Shown: positions 35,076-43,094 of the stretch, piece by piece
How the letters are laid out: every line of letters begins with the position of its first letter
How positions within the stretch are numbered: position 1 is the stretch's first letter
NCBI GenBank assembly: GCA_040398525.1
Contig: JBBATY010000007.1
Span: 36,506 to 100,505 of the forward strand
DNA length: 64,000 bases
DNA from: VFMC01 sp040398525
GTDB taxonomy: Bacteria > Actinomycetota > Acidimicrobiia > Acidimicrobiales > Ilumatobacteraceae
Direction of reading: 5' to 3'
The notes under the pieces: model-generated
The model's database searches: none
What the model was told of the DNA's origin: nothing
Seen by the model: only the letters and a program-made list of their open reading frames with translations
Program-made: the position numbers and the translations under genes

Positions 35076-35747
35076 ATGAGACTTCACCAGGTGCGCGCAG
35101 GGCAGGGCAGCCCGCCGATCGTGTTCGTCCACGGCATGGGGAGCTCGTCGGCCACGTGGGCCGACTGCATGGCGCAGCTGCAGGACCGTTTCCAGGTGGT
35201 GGCCGTCGATCTGTTGGGCCACGGCGCATCACCGGTGCCGGACGACCCGGCCGCCTACACACGCGACGCGGCGCTCGCCGACATCGACGACGTGCTCGAC
35301 GACCTGGGCGAGCCGGCGGTGCTGGTCGGCCACTCGCTCGGTGGGTACCTCGCCCTGGCCCATGCCGCCACCCGGCCGGGCGCGGCGAGGGCGATCGTCG
35401 TCATCAACACCGGCCCCGGCTTCCGCGACCCGGTGAAGCGCGAGGGGTGGAACGACATGGCCCGGCGCAACGCCCACCGCTTTGGCGTGCCCCCGCAGGT
35501 GAGCGGGCTCAACCTGCAGCACGACTCGGTGGTGATGGACCGCCTCGCCGAGATGGACGTGCCCACGTTGGTGCTTGCCGGCTCACTCGACCGCGCCGAG
35601 TACCAGGCGTCGGGCCAGTACCTCGAGCGCAAGATGCCCCACGCCCACCTGCAGGTGATCGACGGCGGCGAGCACGCGATGCACGAGTCGAGCCATGCGG
35701 CCGAGGTGGCGGCGGCGATCGCCGGCTTCATCGACTCCCTCGCCTGA
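35076..35747 (+). CDS. Alpha/beta hydrolase
   Basis: This 223-residue protein has the oxyanion-hole HGMGSSSATW, nucleophile elbow GHSLGG, acid Asp in LAGSLDRAEY and His in GGEHAMHE, giving a full Ser-Asp-His triad. It is short because the lid region is reduced. It is likely an esterase of unknown substrate, cytosolic. Its transcript ends at a strong hairpin shared with the convergent surface-protein gene. Confidence 0.85.
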   Translation: MRLHQVRAGQGSPPIVFVHGMGSSSATWADCMAQLQDRFQVVAVDLLGHGASPVPDDPAAYTRDAALADIDDVLDDLGEPAVLVGHSLGGYLALAHAATRPGAARAIVVINTGPGFRDPVKREGWNDMARRNAHRFGVPPQVSGLNLQHDSVVMDRLAEMDVPTLVLAGSLDRAEYQASGQYLERKMPHAHLQVIDGGEHAMHESSHAAEVAAAIAGFIDSLA

Positions 35748-35778
35748 CGACGCGCGTCGCCTCCGCACCCGGGACGCG

Positions 35779-35815
35779 ACGACGGGCCCGGCGCTGTGGC
35801 ATCCGGGCCCGTCGT
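35779..35815. terminator. Bidirectional intrinsic hairpin between convergent genes
   Basis: The 13-bp arms ACGACGGGCCCGG (35779-35791) and CCGGGCCCGTCGT (35803-35815) pair perfectly around an 11-nt loop. It lies between the alpha/beta hydrolase and the convergent surface protein. No long T-run is present, as expected for this GC content. Confidence 0.7.
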
Positions 35816-35872
35816 CGATTCCCGCCCGTCGGGTGGGTGGCGGCCCACCCGACGGCGTTCGGTTCGCCGTGG

Positions 35873-38800
35873 TCAGCCGACCGGGCGGAGCGCTCCGAGG
35901 TGCTTGGTGCCGGCCGGGAGGTGGGCCAGCGCTGCTGCTGCGGGAAGGGGGGTGGTGGTGTCCTGCTGGGCGGCGAGGGCTGCGGTGAGCGCCCCGGTCG
36001 CCGTCACCATGCCGGTGCCGGAGCGACCGGCGGCCTCGACCCTCAGGTTCACCGGGGTGGCGGCCATCGAGGTGGCGAAGGCCTGCACCGTGGCGAACGC
36101 CCCGGCCGTCGTGCGGATCACCGCACCGGAGGCGACCACGTAGACGTTGCCGTCGACGACCGTGGCGGGGATGCCGCGGGCGGCGTCGGCCTGGTGGAAC
36201 ACCGACTCGAGCGGGGCCACGGCACCGGCGTTGGAGCCGGTGACGCACATCGCTGCCGTGCCGCCGCAGTAGCCGGCCGCCGTGGGCAGGGCGATGACGT
36301 TGTTGACCATCACGTCGATGCGGGGCATCCAGTCGAGGCTGGCCGGCAGCTGGCGCACCGTGTCGCGGTCGCTCGAGTACGAGTCGGCGCACAGCGGCTT
36401 GCTGGGGTCGGCGCACCCGGGCTTCGAGCGGTTGTCGACGTAGATGCCCACCGGGTCGGCGCCGCCGACGATGGTGTTGTTCACCATCTTCACGCCGGAC
36501 GCACCGGCGATCTTCACGGCCCGTGCACCACCGCTGGCGATGATCACGTTGTCGGCGAGCAGGAGGTCGTCGGAGATCTCCCAGAAGATCGCCGAGCCGG
36601 TGTTGCCGCGCAGCTCGTTGCCGATCACGTCGACGTCGATGTTGCTCTGGTCGAACCACAGGCCGTGGCTGCGGTTGTCGGCGATGACGCTGTCGGCCAC
36701 GAGGGCCCGGCGGACCCGGGAGGTCTTCAGCGCACCGGACTGGGGCGAGTGGGTGAACTCGTCGAACTGGTTCGAGTTGGTGATCCGCACCGAGCGCATC
36801 GTGAAGTCGTCGACCAGGGTGGCCGAGACGCCCATCCAGTTCGAGCGGGTGACGGTGACGTGCTCGAGCAGGGCGCCCTGGATGATCCCGGCGAGGCTGG
36901 TGCCGCCGGCGTACTGGATGGCCTGGAAGGCCGAGTCCGACACGACCAGGTTGCGCAGCACGGTGCCGTGGACACCCTGGTTCACCAGGATCACGCCGTA
37001 GTCGCTGGCGGTGTTCGAGAAGCGGGTGACCTCGAAGCCCTCGAACACGGTCTGGCGACCGAACACCGTGGCGAACTGGCGGCGGTTCGACGCCTCGACC
37101 GGGCCTGCGGCCACATCGGCAGCCGTGAGGTAGAGGCGCCGGCTGGCGCTGTCGACCCAGAAGGCGCCGGGGACGACCTGGGCCTTGGTGGCCACCTGGC
37201 GCAGCTGGGCCGAGCCCACCCACACCTGGTCGGGGTGCTTGCCCATGCCGCCACCCGTCAGGTTCTGGCCTGCCGTGAAGCCGATGCCGCTGCCGTCGGT
37301 GACGGGCATCGGGGTGTAGGCGGCGAACCGCAGCGCACCCTCGTCGGTCCACGAGGTGACCGGGGCGGCGCCGTTGAACACGGGCACCTCACCGGGGTAG
37401 GCCATGATCCGCACCTGCTTGTCGCCGGCGATCACCAGCTGGCCCTGGCGGTAGGTGCCGCCGCGGACCACCACCGTGCCGGATTGGCCGGCGGGGATGG
37501 CGTTCAGTGCCTTGGTCACCGTGGCGTAGGGGGCGGCGAGGGTGCCGGGGTTGGCGTCGTTGCCGTTGGTGGCCACGACGAAGGTGTGCGGGGTGGTCGG
37601 CACCGGGGCCGTGTTGGGCAGGATGGCGCCGGCGGGCATGGTCGACACGACCTGCGTCGCCGTGGCGGTGTTGCCCGACGGGTCGGTGACCGTCAGGGTG
37701 ACGGTGCGCTCACCGGGCGAGGTGAACGTGTGCTCGGGGCGCACGCCGGTGCCGGTGGCGCCGTCGCCGAAGGTCCAGCTGTAGGTGAGGGCGTCGCCAT
37801 CGGGGTCGCTCGAGGCCGAGGCGTCGAAGGCGGCTGTCGTGCCGTCGGTGCCCACGGCGAAGCGGGCCACGGGCGGGGCGCTCGGGGGCAGCGTCGTGGT
37901 GGTGGTCGTTGTCGTGGTGGTCGTTGTGGTCGTGGTCGTGGTGGTGCTGGTGGTGGCGGGGACCGTCGTCACCGGCACCGTGGTGGCCGGCACCGTGGTG
38001 GCCGGCACCGTGGTGGCCGGAGCCGTCGTGGCCGGAGCGGTGGTCGCCGGCACGGTGGTGCTCGGCTGGGTCGGCTCGGCCGGCGCTGCAGCCACATCGG
38101 CGACGGTGTAGTCGGTGATGGCCATCGAGGTGTTCGAGCCCGAGCCCGAGACGTACCACCACAGGCCCAGACGGCCCGCCTGGCTGATCGCCGCCGACGA
38201 GATGTCGAGGCCACCGGTCTGCCACTCGGCCGGCTCGGCCGAGCCCGCCGGCCACACCTTCACGCCGAGCTGCGGGGTCTCGATCCCGACGACCGTGCCG
38301 CGCATCAGGTACGTGGTGCCCGGCAGCACCTGGAAGGGGAGCTGGCGCTCGGTACCGATCACCGTCGTGGCCTGTGTGGGGCCGTCGACCCGCACCACGC
38401 TGACGTAGGCGACGCCGTTGGGGGTCACCCGCACCCGGGGCCGGTACTCGTGACGCTCGGCCGTGTGACGCAGCTTGAACGAGAAGTAGAGGCCGCTGCC
38501 CGAGGTCTGCACAGTGCTGACGGTGAAGGTGGCCGTGGCATCGACATCGGCAGCCGTGGCGCCGAGCACTGCATTGCGGTCGTGGCCGCGGTCGATGGCG
38601 ACGACACCCTGGCCGCCGGCGACCGTGAAGGTGGCGGGCTCGTCGAGCTGGTAGGCGCCACCGGCATCGGCAGCCGACCAGCCGCCGTTCACCGTGCGGC
38701 TGAAGCTGTCGGCGACCGGTGCCGTGGCGGGAGTGCTCGGTGCCGGAGCCACCGTCGTGGTGGGTGCCGGTGCTGCTGTCGTGGTCGGCGCTGCCGTCGT

Positions 38801-39769
38801 GGTGGGTGCTGCTGTCGTGGCCGGTGCGGCCGTGGTGGTCGGTGCTGCTGTCGTGGTGGGTGCAGCCGTGGTGGTGGGTGCGGCCGTGGTGGTGGGTGCG
38901 GCCGTGGTGGTGGGTGCAGCCGTGGTGGTGGGTGCGGCCGTCGTGGGCGGCACCGTCGGGGCCGGAGCCGGGACCGGAGCGATCCGCACCACCGGCACGG
39001 CCAGGTCGGCGACGGCGAAGTCGGCGATCGCCATGGTCGACGTCGAGCCAGCGCCCGACATGTACCACCACAACCCGAGGCGACCCGGTGCGGTGAGCGC
39101 CACGGGTGCGGTGTCGGTGCCAGCGGCCTGCCAGGTGGCCGGCTCGGCGGTGCCGACCGGCCACACCTTCACCCCGAGCTGCGGGGTCGTGCCGGTCACC
39201 ATGGCACGCATGCGGTAGGTCGTGCCGGCGGCGACGGTGAAGGGCAGCCGCTGCTCGGCGCCGATGCCGACGACACCCTGGGTCGTGCCGTCGACGCGCA
39301 CGATGCTGACGAACGCTGCGCCGCCGGGCGTCACCCGCAGTCGGGGGCGGTACTCGTTGCCGGCGGCGTCGCTGCGCACCTTGAACGCGACGTACAGGCC
39401 GCTGCCCGTCGTCGGGACGCTGTCGACCCGGAAGTCGATCTGGGCGTCGACATCGGCGGCGACGGCTGCGAGCAGCGCGTTGCGGTCGTGGCCACGCTCG
39501 ACGACCACGAGGCCGTCGGCGCCGTTGACCGAGAACGACGCTGCCTCGTCGAGCTGGTACGTGCCGCCGACCGAGGCGGTCGACCAGCCGCTGCGCACCG
39601 AGCGGGAAAAGGCGTCGGCCACCACGGTGCTGGCGGGCACCGGGGTGGCTGACGCTGCACCGCCGCCGAGCACGGCGATCGCCGAAAAGGCGACCGACGC
39701 CCCGAGGGCGGTGGCGATCCGGGTGGTGGTCCGGCGCTGCCGGCCTCCTGTGAACGTTGTGCTTTCCAT
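35873..39769 (-). CDS. Large secreted modular protein: two jelly-roll-like repeats, PKD domain, parallel beta-helix
   Basis: The product has 1298 residues with a signal peptide (AVLGGGAASA cleavage region). Two homologous modules of about 200 residues (about 47-256 and 353-556) share DAFSR/DSFSR, GTYQLDE/GAYQLDE, GHDRNA, LGVKVWP and GRLGLWWY. Each is followed by a Thr/Ala/Pro linker, the second with a run of about 20 Thr. A PKD domain (about 630-710, ASSSDPDGDALTYSWTFGDG) precedes a right-handed beta-helix (about 725-1255, opening VVATNGNDANPGTLAAPYAT). It is probably a polysaccharide-binding or -degrading surface protein. ATG 39769 is preferred over 39775 because GGGAGGAG is then 6 nt upstream. 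Confidence 0.85.
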   Translation of the reverse strand: MESTTFTGGRQRRTTTRIATALGASVAFSAIAVLGGGAASATPVPASTVVADAFSRSVRSGWSTASVGGTYQLDEAASFSVNGADGLVVVERGHDRNALLAAVAADVDAQIDFRVDSVPTTGSGLYVAFKVRSDAAGNEYRPRLRVTPGGAAFVSIVRVDGTTQGVVGIGAEQRLPFTVAAGTTYRMRAMVTGTTPQLGVKVWPVGTAEPATWQAAGTDTAPVALTAPGRLGLWWYMSGAGSTSTMAIADFAVADLAVPVVRIAPVPAPAPTVPPTTAAPTTTAAPTTTAAPTTTAAPTTTAAPTTTAAPTTTAAPATTAAPTTTAAPTTTAAPAPTTTVAPAPSTPATAPVADSFSRTVNGGWSAADAGGAYQLDEPATFTVAGGQGVVAIDRGHDRNAVLGATAADVDATATFTVSTVQTSGSGLYFSFKLRHTAERHEYRPRVRVTPNGVAYVSVVRVDGPTQATTVIGTERQLPFQVLPGTTYLMRGTVVGIETPQLGVKVWPAGSAEPAEWQTGGLDISSAAISQAGRLGLWWYVSGSGSNTSMAITDYTVADVAAAPAEPTQPSTTVPATTAPATTAPATTVPATTVPATTVPVTTVPATTSTTTTTTTTTTTTTTTTTTLPPSAPPVARFAVGTDGTTAAFDASASSDPDGDALTYSWTFGDGATGTGVRPEHTFTSPGERTVTLTVTDPSGNTATATQVVSTMPAGAILPNTAPVPTTPHTFVVATNGNDANPGTLAAPYATVTKALNAIPAGQSGTVVVRGGTYRQGQLVIAGDKQVRIMAYPGEVPVFNGAAPVTSWTDEGALRFAAYTPMPVTDGSGIGFTAGQNLTGGGMGKHPDQVWVGSAQLRQVATKAQVVPGAFWVDSASRRLYLTAADVAAGPVEASNRRQFATVFGRQTVFEGFEVTRFSNTASDYGVILVNQGVHGTVLRNLVVSDSAFQAIQYAGGTSLAGIIQGALLEHVTVTRSNWMGVSATLVDDFTMRSVRITNSNQFDEFTHSPQSGALKTSRVRRALVADSVIADNRSHGLWFDQSNIDVDVIGNELRGNTGSAIFWEISDDLLLADNVIIASGGARAVKIAGASGVKMVNNTIVGGADPVGIYVDNRSKPGCADPSKPLCADSYSSDRDTVRQLPASLDWMPRIDVMVNNVIALPTAAGYCGGTAAMCVTGSNAGAVAPLESVFHQADAARGIPATVVDGNVYVVASGAVIRTTAGAFATVQAFATSMAATPVNLRVEAAGRSGTGMVTATGALTAALAAQQDTTTPLPAAAALAHLPAGTKHLGALRPVG

Positions 39770-39812
39770 CGTCATCTCCTCCCTGACCGGCGGGGAGTCG
39801 GGACCGAGTCGT

Positions 39813-39843
39813 GCGATCCCTCGCAGTCCTCGGGCGATCCCTC
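39813..39843 (-). promoter_or_regulatory. Two direct repeats 21 bp apart in the surface-protein leader (possible operator)
   Basis: GCGATCCCTC occurs at 39813-39822 and again at 39834-39843, two helical turns apart, upstream of the surface-protein ATG. That spacing suits a dimeric regulator binding one DNA face, or a repeated RNA element in the leader. No regulator is identifiable. Confidence 0.35.
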
Positions 39844-39896
39844 ACCGGACACCTGCACAGATCTCGGCGGGTCCGATGGCGGGCTGAAGTTCTATC

Positions 39897-39918
39897 TCCC
39901 CCGAATGGGGGATTTTTT
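39897..39918 (+). terminator. Stem-loop followed by six T, canonical intrinsic terminator shape
   Basis: TCCCCC (39897-39902) pairs with GGGGGA (39907-39912) around GAAT, followed immediately by TTTTTT (39913-39918). It is the only U-tailed terminator in the window, yet no plus-strand gene ends nearby. On the minus strand the same hairpin would lie in the surface-protein leader. Confidence 0.5.
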
Positions 39919-40011
39919 CCTCAAGCTGGTATATCCGTACCGGACGGGGCGTGGGAAAGGCCTGCTCAGCGAGGCGTGCAACCGTGCCGCCGACCACCCC
40001 GTCCGGCCTGC

Positions 40012-40017
40012 GAGACT
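40012..40017 (+). promoter_or_regulatory. -10 hexamer, homocysteine methyltransferase
   Basis: GAGACT lies 6 nt before ATG 40024. It differs from TANNNT at its first base, like the CAGACT and GACACT boxes elsewhere. Confidence 0.4.
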
Positions 40018-40023
40018 GGGGCG

Positions 40024-40926
40024 ATGAGCTCCTCGGTGACCGTGCTCGATGGTGGGATGGGCCGCGAGCTGCTGCGCATCGGCGCCCCGTTCCGCCAACC
40101 GGAGTGGTCGGCGTTGGCGCTGCTCGAGGGGCCCGACTGGGTGGTGCGCGCCCACTCGAACTTCGTCGAGTCCGGCGCCGAGGTGATCACCACCAACAGC
40201 TACGCCGTCGTCCCGTTCCACATCGGCGACGAGCGCTTCACAGCCAGGGGCCGCGAACTGGCCGAACTGGCCGGACGCCTCGCCCGCCAGGCAGCCGCGA
40301 CCTCGACCTCGGGCACGGTGGCAGTGGCCGGGTCACTGCCACCGCTCTACGGGTCGTACCTGCCCGAGCTGTTCGACGCCGACGATGCGCCGCGCATCAT
40401 CGATCCGCTCGTCGACGGCCTGGCGGCTCACGTCGACATGTGGCTCGGCGAGACCCTCGGCTCGATCGCCGAGGCCGAGGCCGTGCGCGCAGCGCTCGAC
40501 CGTGCCGGATCGAGCCTGCCGCTGTGGATCAGCTACACCCTCGACGACGCCGGGCCCACCGGTCGGCTCCGATCCGGTGAGCCGGTGGGTGATGCCGTGG
40601 CCCGCGCGATCGATCTCGGGGCGACGACGGTGATGTTCAACTGCTGTCAGGCCGAGACGATCACGGCCGCCGTCGACGAGGCCGTGCGCGTGGCCGCCGG
40701 CCGGGCACGCATCGGTGGGTATGCCAACCGCTTCGTCGCCAGCCACACCGACAACGGCGCTGCCAACGCCCAGATCTCGCGCTTCCGCGACGACCTCGAC
40801 CCGGCCGCGTACGGCGACTTCGTCGGCAGCTGGCTCGACCGCGGGGTCGAGGTGATCGGTGGGTGCTGTGGCATGGAGCCGGCCCACATCGCCCATCTCG
40901 CCGAGTTGGTGCGCCACCGCAGTTGA
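40024..40926 (+). CDS. Homocysteine S-methyltransferase family protein
   Basis: The product has 300 residues of the zinc-dependent TIM-barrel family. DGGMGREL starts the barrel, and the thiolate-activating zinc ligands are the Cys in MFNCC and the Cys pair in GGCCGM. Members transfer a methyl group from S-methylmethionine or betaine-like donors to homocysteine. The donor cannot be told from sequence. It stands alone; a weak hairpin follows the stop. Confidence 0.88.
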   Translation: MSSSVTVLDGGMGRELLRIGAPFRQPEWSALALLEGPDWVVRAHSNFVESGAEVITTNSYAVVPFHIGDERFTARGRELAELAGRLARQAAATSTSGTVAVAGSLPPLYGSYLPELFDADDAPRIIDPLVDGLAAHVDMWLGETLGSIAEAEAVRAALDRAGSSLPLWISYTLDDAGPTGRLRSGEPVGDAVARAIDLGATTVMFNCCQAETITAAVDEAVRVAAGRARIGGYANRFVASHTDNGAANAQISRFRDDLDPAAYGDFVGSWLDRGVEVIGGCCGMEPAHIAHLAELVRHRS

Positions 40927-40935
40927 ACGCGGTCC

Positions 40936-40950
40936 AGGCCCGATGGGCCT
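40936..40950 (+). terminator. Weak hairpin after the methyltransferase gene
   Basis: AGGCCC and GGGCCT form a 6-bp stem around GAT, 10 bp past the stop, without a T-run. Confidence 0.3.
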
Positions 40951-41032
40951 CGGCGCCGGGAGCCGAACGGACGCAGCCGGCGGCGCTCGTGCGCCGACCC
41001 GGGCGTTTCACGAGCAGTAGCATCGACGCACC

Positions 41033-41656
41033 GTGGCCGTGAAGTCTCCCGCTCCGCACCGGCGCGCCGTCCCCAAACAGGCCCGTGCCGCTGCCACCTA
41101 CGCCAAGCTGCTCGACGCGGCTGTGATCGTGCTGGTCGAGCGCGGCCTGCAGGGCTTCAACACCAACGTCGTTGCCGAGGCGGCCGGGGTGAACGTCGCC
41201 ACCCTCTACCACTACTTCCCTGACAAGAACGCGATCCTGCGCGAGCTGTTCGACCGCAACGAGCGGGCCCGGGTCGACTTCGTCGTCACGCACCTCGGCC
41301 TGCTGCCCTCGGCCACCGATCTGCACGCCTGGGTCGCCGAGCTCGTGCAGCACGTGCTCGCCGCCCGGCTGAGCGAACCGGCCGGTGCCGTGCTGCGCCG
41401 TGCCTGGCGCGCCGTGCCCGAGCTGACGGCCGTCGAGGAGGAGCGCAACGACTCCCTGGTGTTGGCCGTCGCCGAAGCACTGCACGCGCGCTACCCGCAG
41501 CACGCCGAGCTTCAGTTGCGGACCACCGCCAGGGTGCTGCTCACCGCGTCGATCGCTGTGCTCGACCAGGCGAGCGAGCAGCCGGACCGCACCCAGTCGT
41601 TGGCCGACGAGCTCGTCGAGCTGGTCCATGCCCGTCTGACAGTCTTGGAGGCATGA
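41033..41656 (+). CDS. TetR family transcriptional regulator
   Basis: This 207-residue protein has an N-terminal helix-turn-helix (VVAEAAGVNVATLYHYFPDKNAI, helix 3 being VATLYHYF, about residues 45-62), after a basic leader with RAVPKQARAAATYAKLLDAA. The C-terminal ligand-binding domain is divergent. Its stop overlaps the next gene's ATG as ATGA, so it is in an operon with the PhyH-type dioxygenase and likely autoregulates it. TAGCAT lies 9 nt before GTG 41033. Confidence 0.88.
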   Translation: MAVKSPAPHRRAVPKQARAAATYAKLLDAAVIVLVERGLQGFNTNVVAEAAGVNVATLYHYFPDKNAILRELFDRNERARVDFVVTHLGLLPSATDLHAWVAELVQHVLAARLSEPAGAVLRRAWRAVPELTAVEEERNDSLVLAVAEALHARYPQHAELQLRTTARVLLTASIAVLDQASEQPDRTQSLADELVELVHARLTVLEA

Positions 41657-42498
41657 GCACCCCCGTCATCCCCCGTCTGCCGGCGACCGCGAGTGCCGAC
41701 GAGGTCGCTGCCGAACTGCTGGCCCACGGGGTGGTGGTGGTCGAACAGCTCGTCGATGCCGATGCCTGCGACCGTTTGGCCGCCGAGCTCGGCCCCTGGC
41801 TCGACCAGACACCGTTCGGTGGCGATGCGTTCTCGGGTCACCACACCCGACGCACGGGTGGTCTGCTCAGCCGCTGCCCGACGAGTGCTGCGCTCGTGGC
41901 GAACCCACTCGTGCTCGATGTGGTCGACCGGGTGCTGTGGCCGAAGAAGACCACGTTCCAACTGCACCTCACCCAGTCGATCGCCATCGGCCCGGACTCA
42001 CCTGCGCAGGTGCTGCACCGCGATCACTGGTGCTTCGACTTCTTCCCGTTCCCCCGCGACGTCGACGTCGAGGTGTCCACCATCTGGGCGCTCACCGACT
42101 TCCACGAGGCCAATGGCGCCACACGCGTCGTGCCCGACAGCCACCGCACCCCCGACGACACGTCGTACACGCCGGCCGACAGCCTTCCGGCGGAGATGCC
42201 CCGCGGGTCGGTGGTGATGTACCTCGGCTCGACGGTGCACGGTGGTGGGGCCAACGTCAGCGACGAGGTGCGCATCGGCATCAACGTCGACTACGTCCTC
42301 GGGTGGCTGCGTCAGGAGGAGAACCAGTACCTGACGTACACGCTCGACGAGGTGCGCGGCTTCCCCGAGCGCATCCAGCGCCTGCTCGGGTACGAGCCCG
42401 GTGCCTACGCGCTCGGCTACATCGACGGCGGCCGCAGCCCGATGACCCTGCTCGGCGCCGAGCACGACACCACAACGCAGTCGTTCCGGCCGGGCTGA
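41653..42498 (+). CDS. Phytanoyl-CoA dioxygenase (PhyH) family oxygenase
   Basis: The product has 281 residues. Iron ligands are HRD in LHRDHWCFDFF and the distal His in STVHGGGANVSDEVRIG, with Arg (VRIG) as the 2-oxoglutarate carboxylate anchor. It hydroxylates an organic substrate, unidentified here. Translation is coupled to the tetR gene through ATGA and a GGAGG site within the tetR 3' end. The downstream selenoprotein gene has its own -10 box. Confidence 0.88.
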   Translation: MSTPVIPRLPATASADEVAAELLAHGVVVVEQLVDADACDRLAAELGPWLDQTPFGGDAFSGHHTRRTGGLLSRCPTSAALVANPLVLDVVDRVLWPKKTTFQLHLTQSIAIGPDSPAQVLHRDHWCFDFFPFPRDVDVEVSTIWALTDFHEANGATRVVPDSHRTPDDTSYTPADSLPAEMPRGSVVMYLGSTVHGGGANVSDEVRIGINVDYVLGWLRQEENQYLTYTLDEVRGFPERIQRLLGYEPGAYALGYIDGGRSPMTLLGAEHDTTTQSFRPG

Positions 42499-42524
42499 GC
42501 CGACGCCGCCCGCAGGCGCTGTGC

Positions 42525-42530
42525 GACACT
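42525..42530 (+). promoter_or_regulatory. -10-like hexamer, UGSC selenoprotein gene
   Basis: GACACT lies 6 nt upstream of ATG 42537, matching the leaderless spacing, so the selenoprotein operon may be transcribed independently of tetR-phyH. Confidence 0.4.
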
Positions 42531-42536
42531 GCAGGC

Positions 42537-43094
42537 ATGGAGTTCCACGACCCGCGCGGCGTGCTGACCGGCCCTGTCGACGACTACCTCGGCGCGGCCC
42601 AGCTGGAGCCCGGCGACACGATCGGGTTGTTCGCCAACGGCTTCCCGGACTCGGTGGCATTCTGCGAGCACCTCGGCCGTGCCCTGCAGGCCGAGCTCGC
42701 CGGCATCGAGGTGCGGGTGTGGAACAAGGGCAATGCCTCGGCGCTCGCCAGCGCCGAGCAGCTCGCCGAGATCGCCGGCGCCTGCACGGCGGTCGTGGCT
42801 GCCTATGGGCATTGAGGCAGTTGCACGTCCGGCACCGTGCGTGACGGCATCGAACTGGCGAGGATGGACCGGGCGGTGGTGGCGCTCGTGACCGATGCGT
42901 TCTGGCTGCAGGGCGATCAGGTCGCCCGCTCGAACCGGATGCCCGATGTGCCCCGGCTGCGCCTGCCCCACCCGGTGGCCGGCACCGGTGCCGCGGCGAT
43001 GGCCGAGCTCGCCGCCCGTCTGGCACCGCGCATCGCAGCGGTGCTGCGCGGCGATGCCGGCCCGGACAACCCACCGGCGGGGAGTGGCGGCTGA
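42537..43094 (+). CDS. UGSC-family selenoprotein (in-frame UGA read as selenocysteine)
   Basis: The product has 185 residues if TGA 42813-42815 is decoded as Sec (residue 93). The frame continues on both sides without shift: AAYGH, then U, then GSCTSGTVRDGIEL, giving the U-G-S-C motif after which the family is named; Cys homologues have CGSC there. N-terminal IGLFANGFPDSVAFCEHLG and WNKGNAS, and C-terminal LVTDAFW, MPDVPRLRLPHPVAGTG, are family-like throughout. A Sec/Cys redox pair (U93, C96) is expected. The biochemical function is unknown. The final TGA overlaps the next ATG (TGATG). A standard gene caller would split this into two ORFs. Confidence 0.88.
42823..42840 (+). promoter_or_regulatory. 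Candidate SECIS stem-loop
   Basis: GCACG (42823-42827) and CGTGC (42836-42840) pair around TCCGGCAC, 7 nt after the Sec UGA, with a further T-G wobble below. A second option, CCGT/ACGG (42835-42838 and 42844-42847), lies slightly further. Bacterial SECIS elements sit here inside the coding region and carry a G in the loop. The fold is short and not proven. Confidence 0.4.

Noticed and set aside
37864..38070. Minisatellite or mobile repeat
   Set aside because: It encodes the Thr/Pro linker of the surface protein in frame; the repeats are imperfect codon-level repeats.
42837..43094. Separate 85-residue ORF starting with ATG or GTG after the TGA
   Set aside because: It is the second half of the selenoprotein; the sequence upstream of its start is family-conserved and in the same frame.
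42537..43094. Frameshift or pseudogene
   Set aside because: No shift is needed: the frame is identical on both sides of the UGA, and the stop is at the exact Sec position of the family motif.
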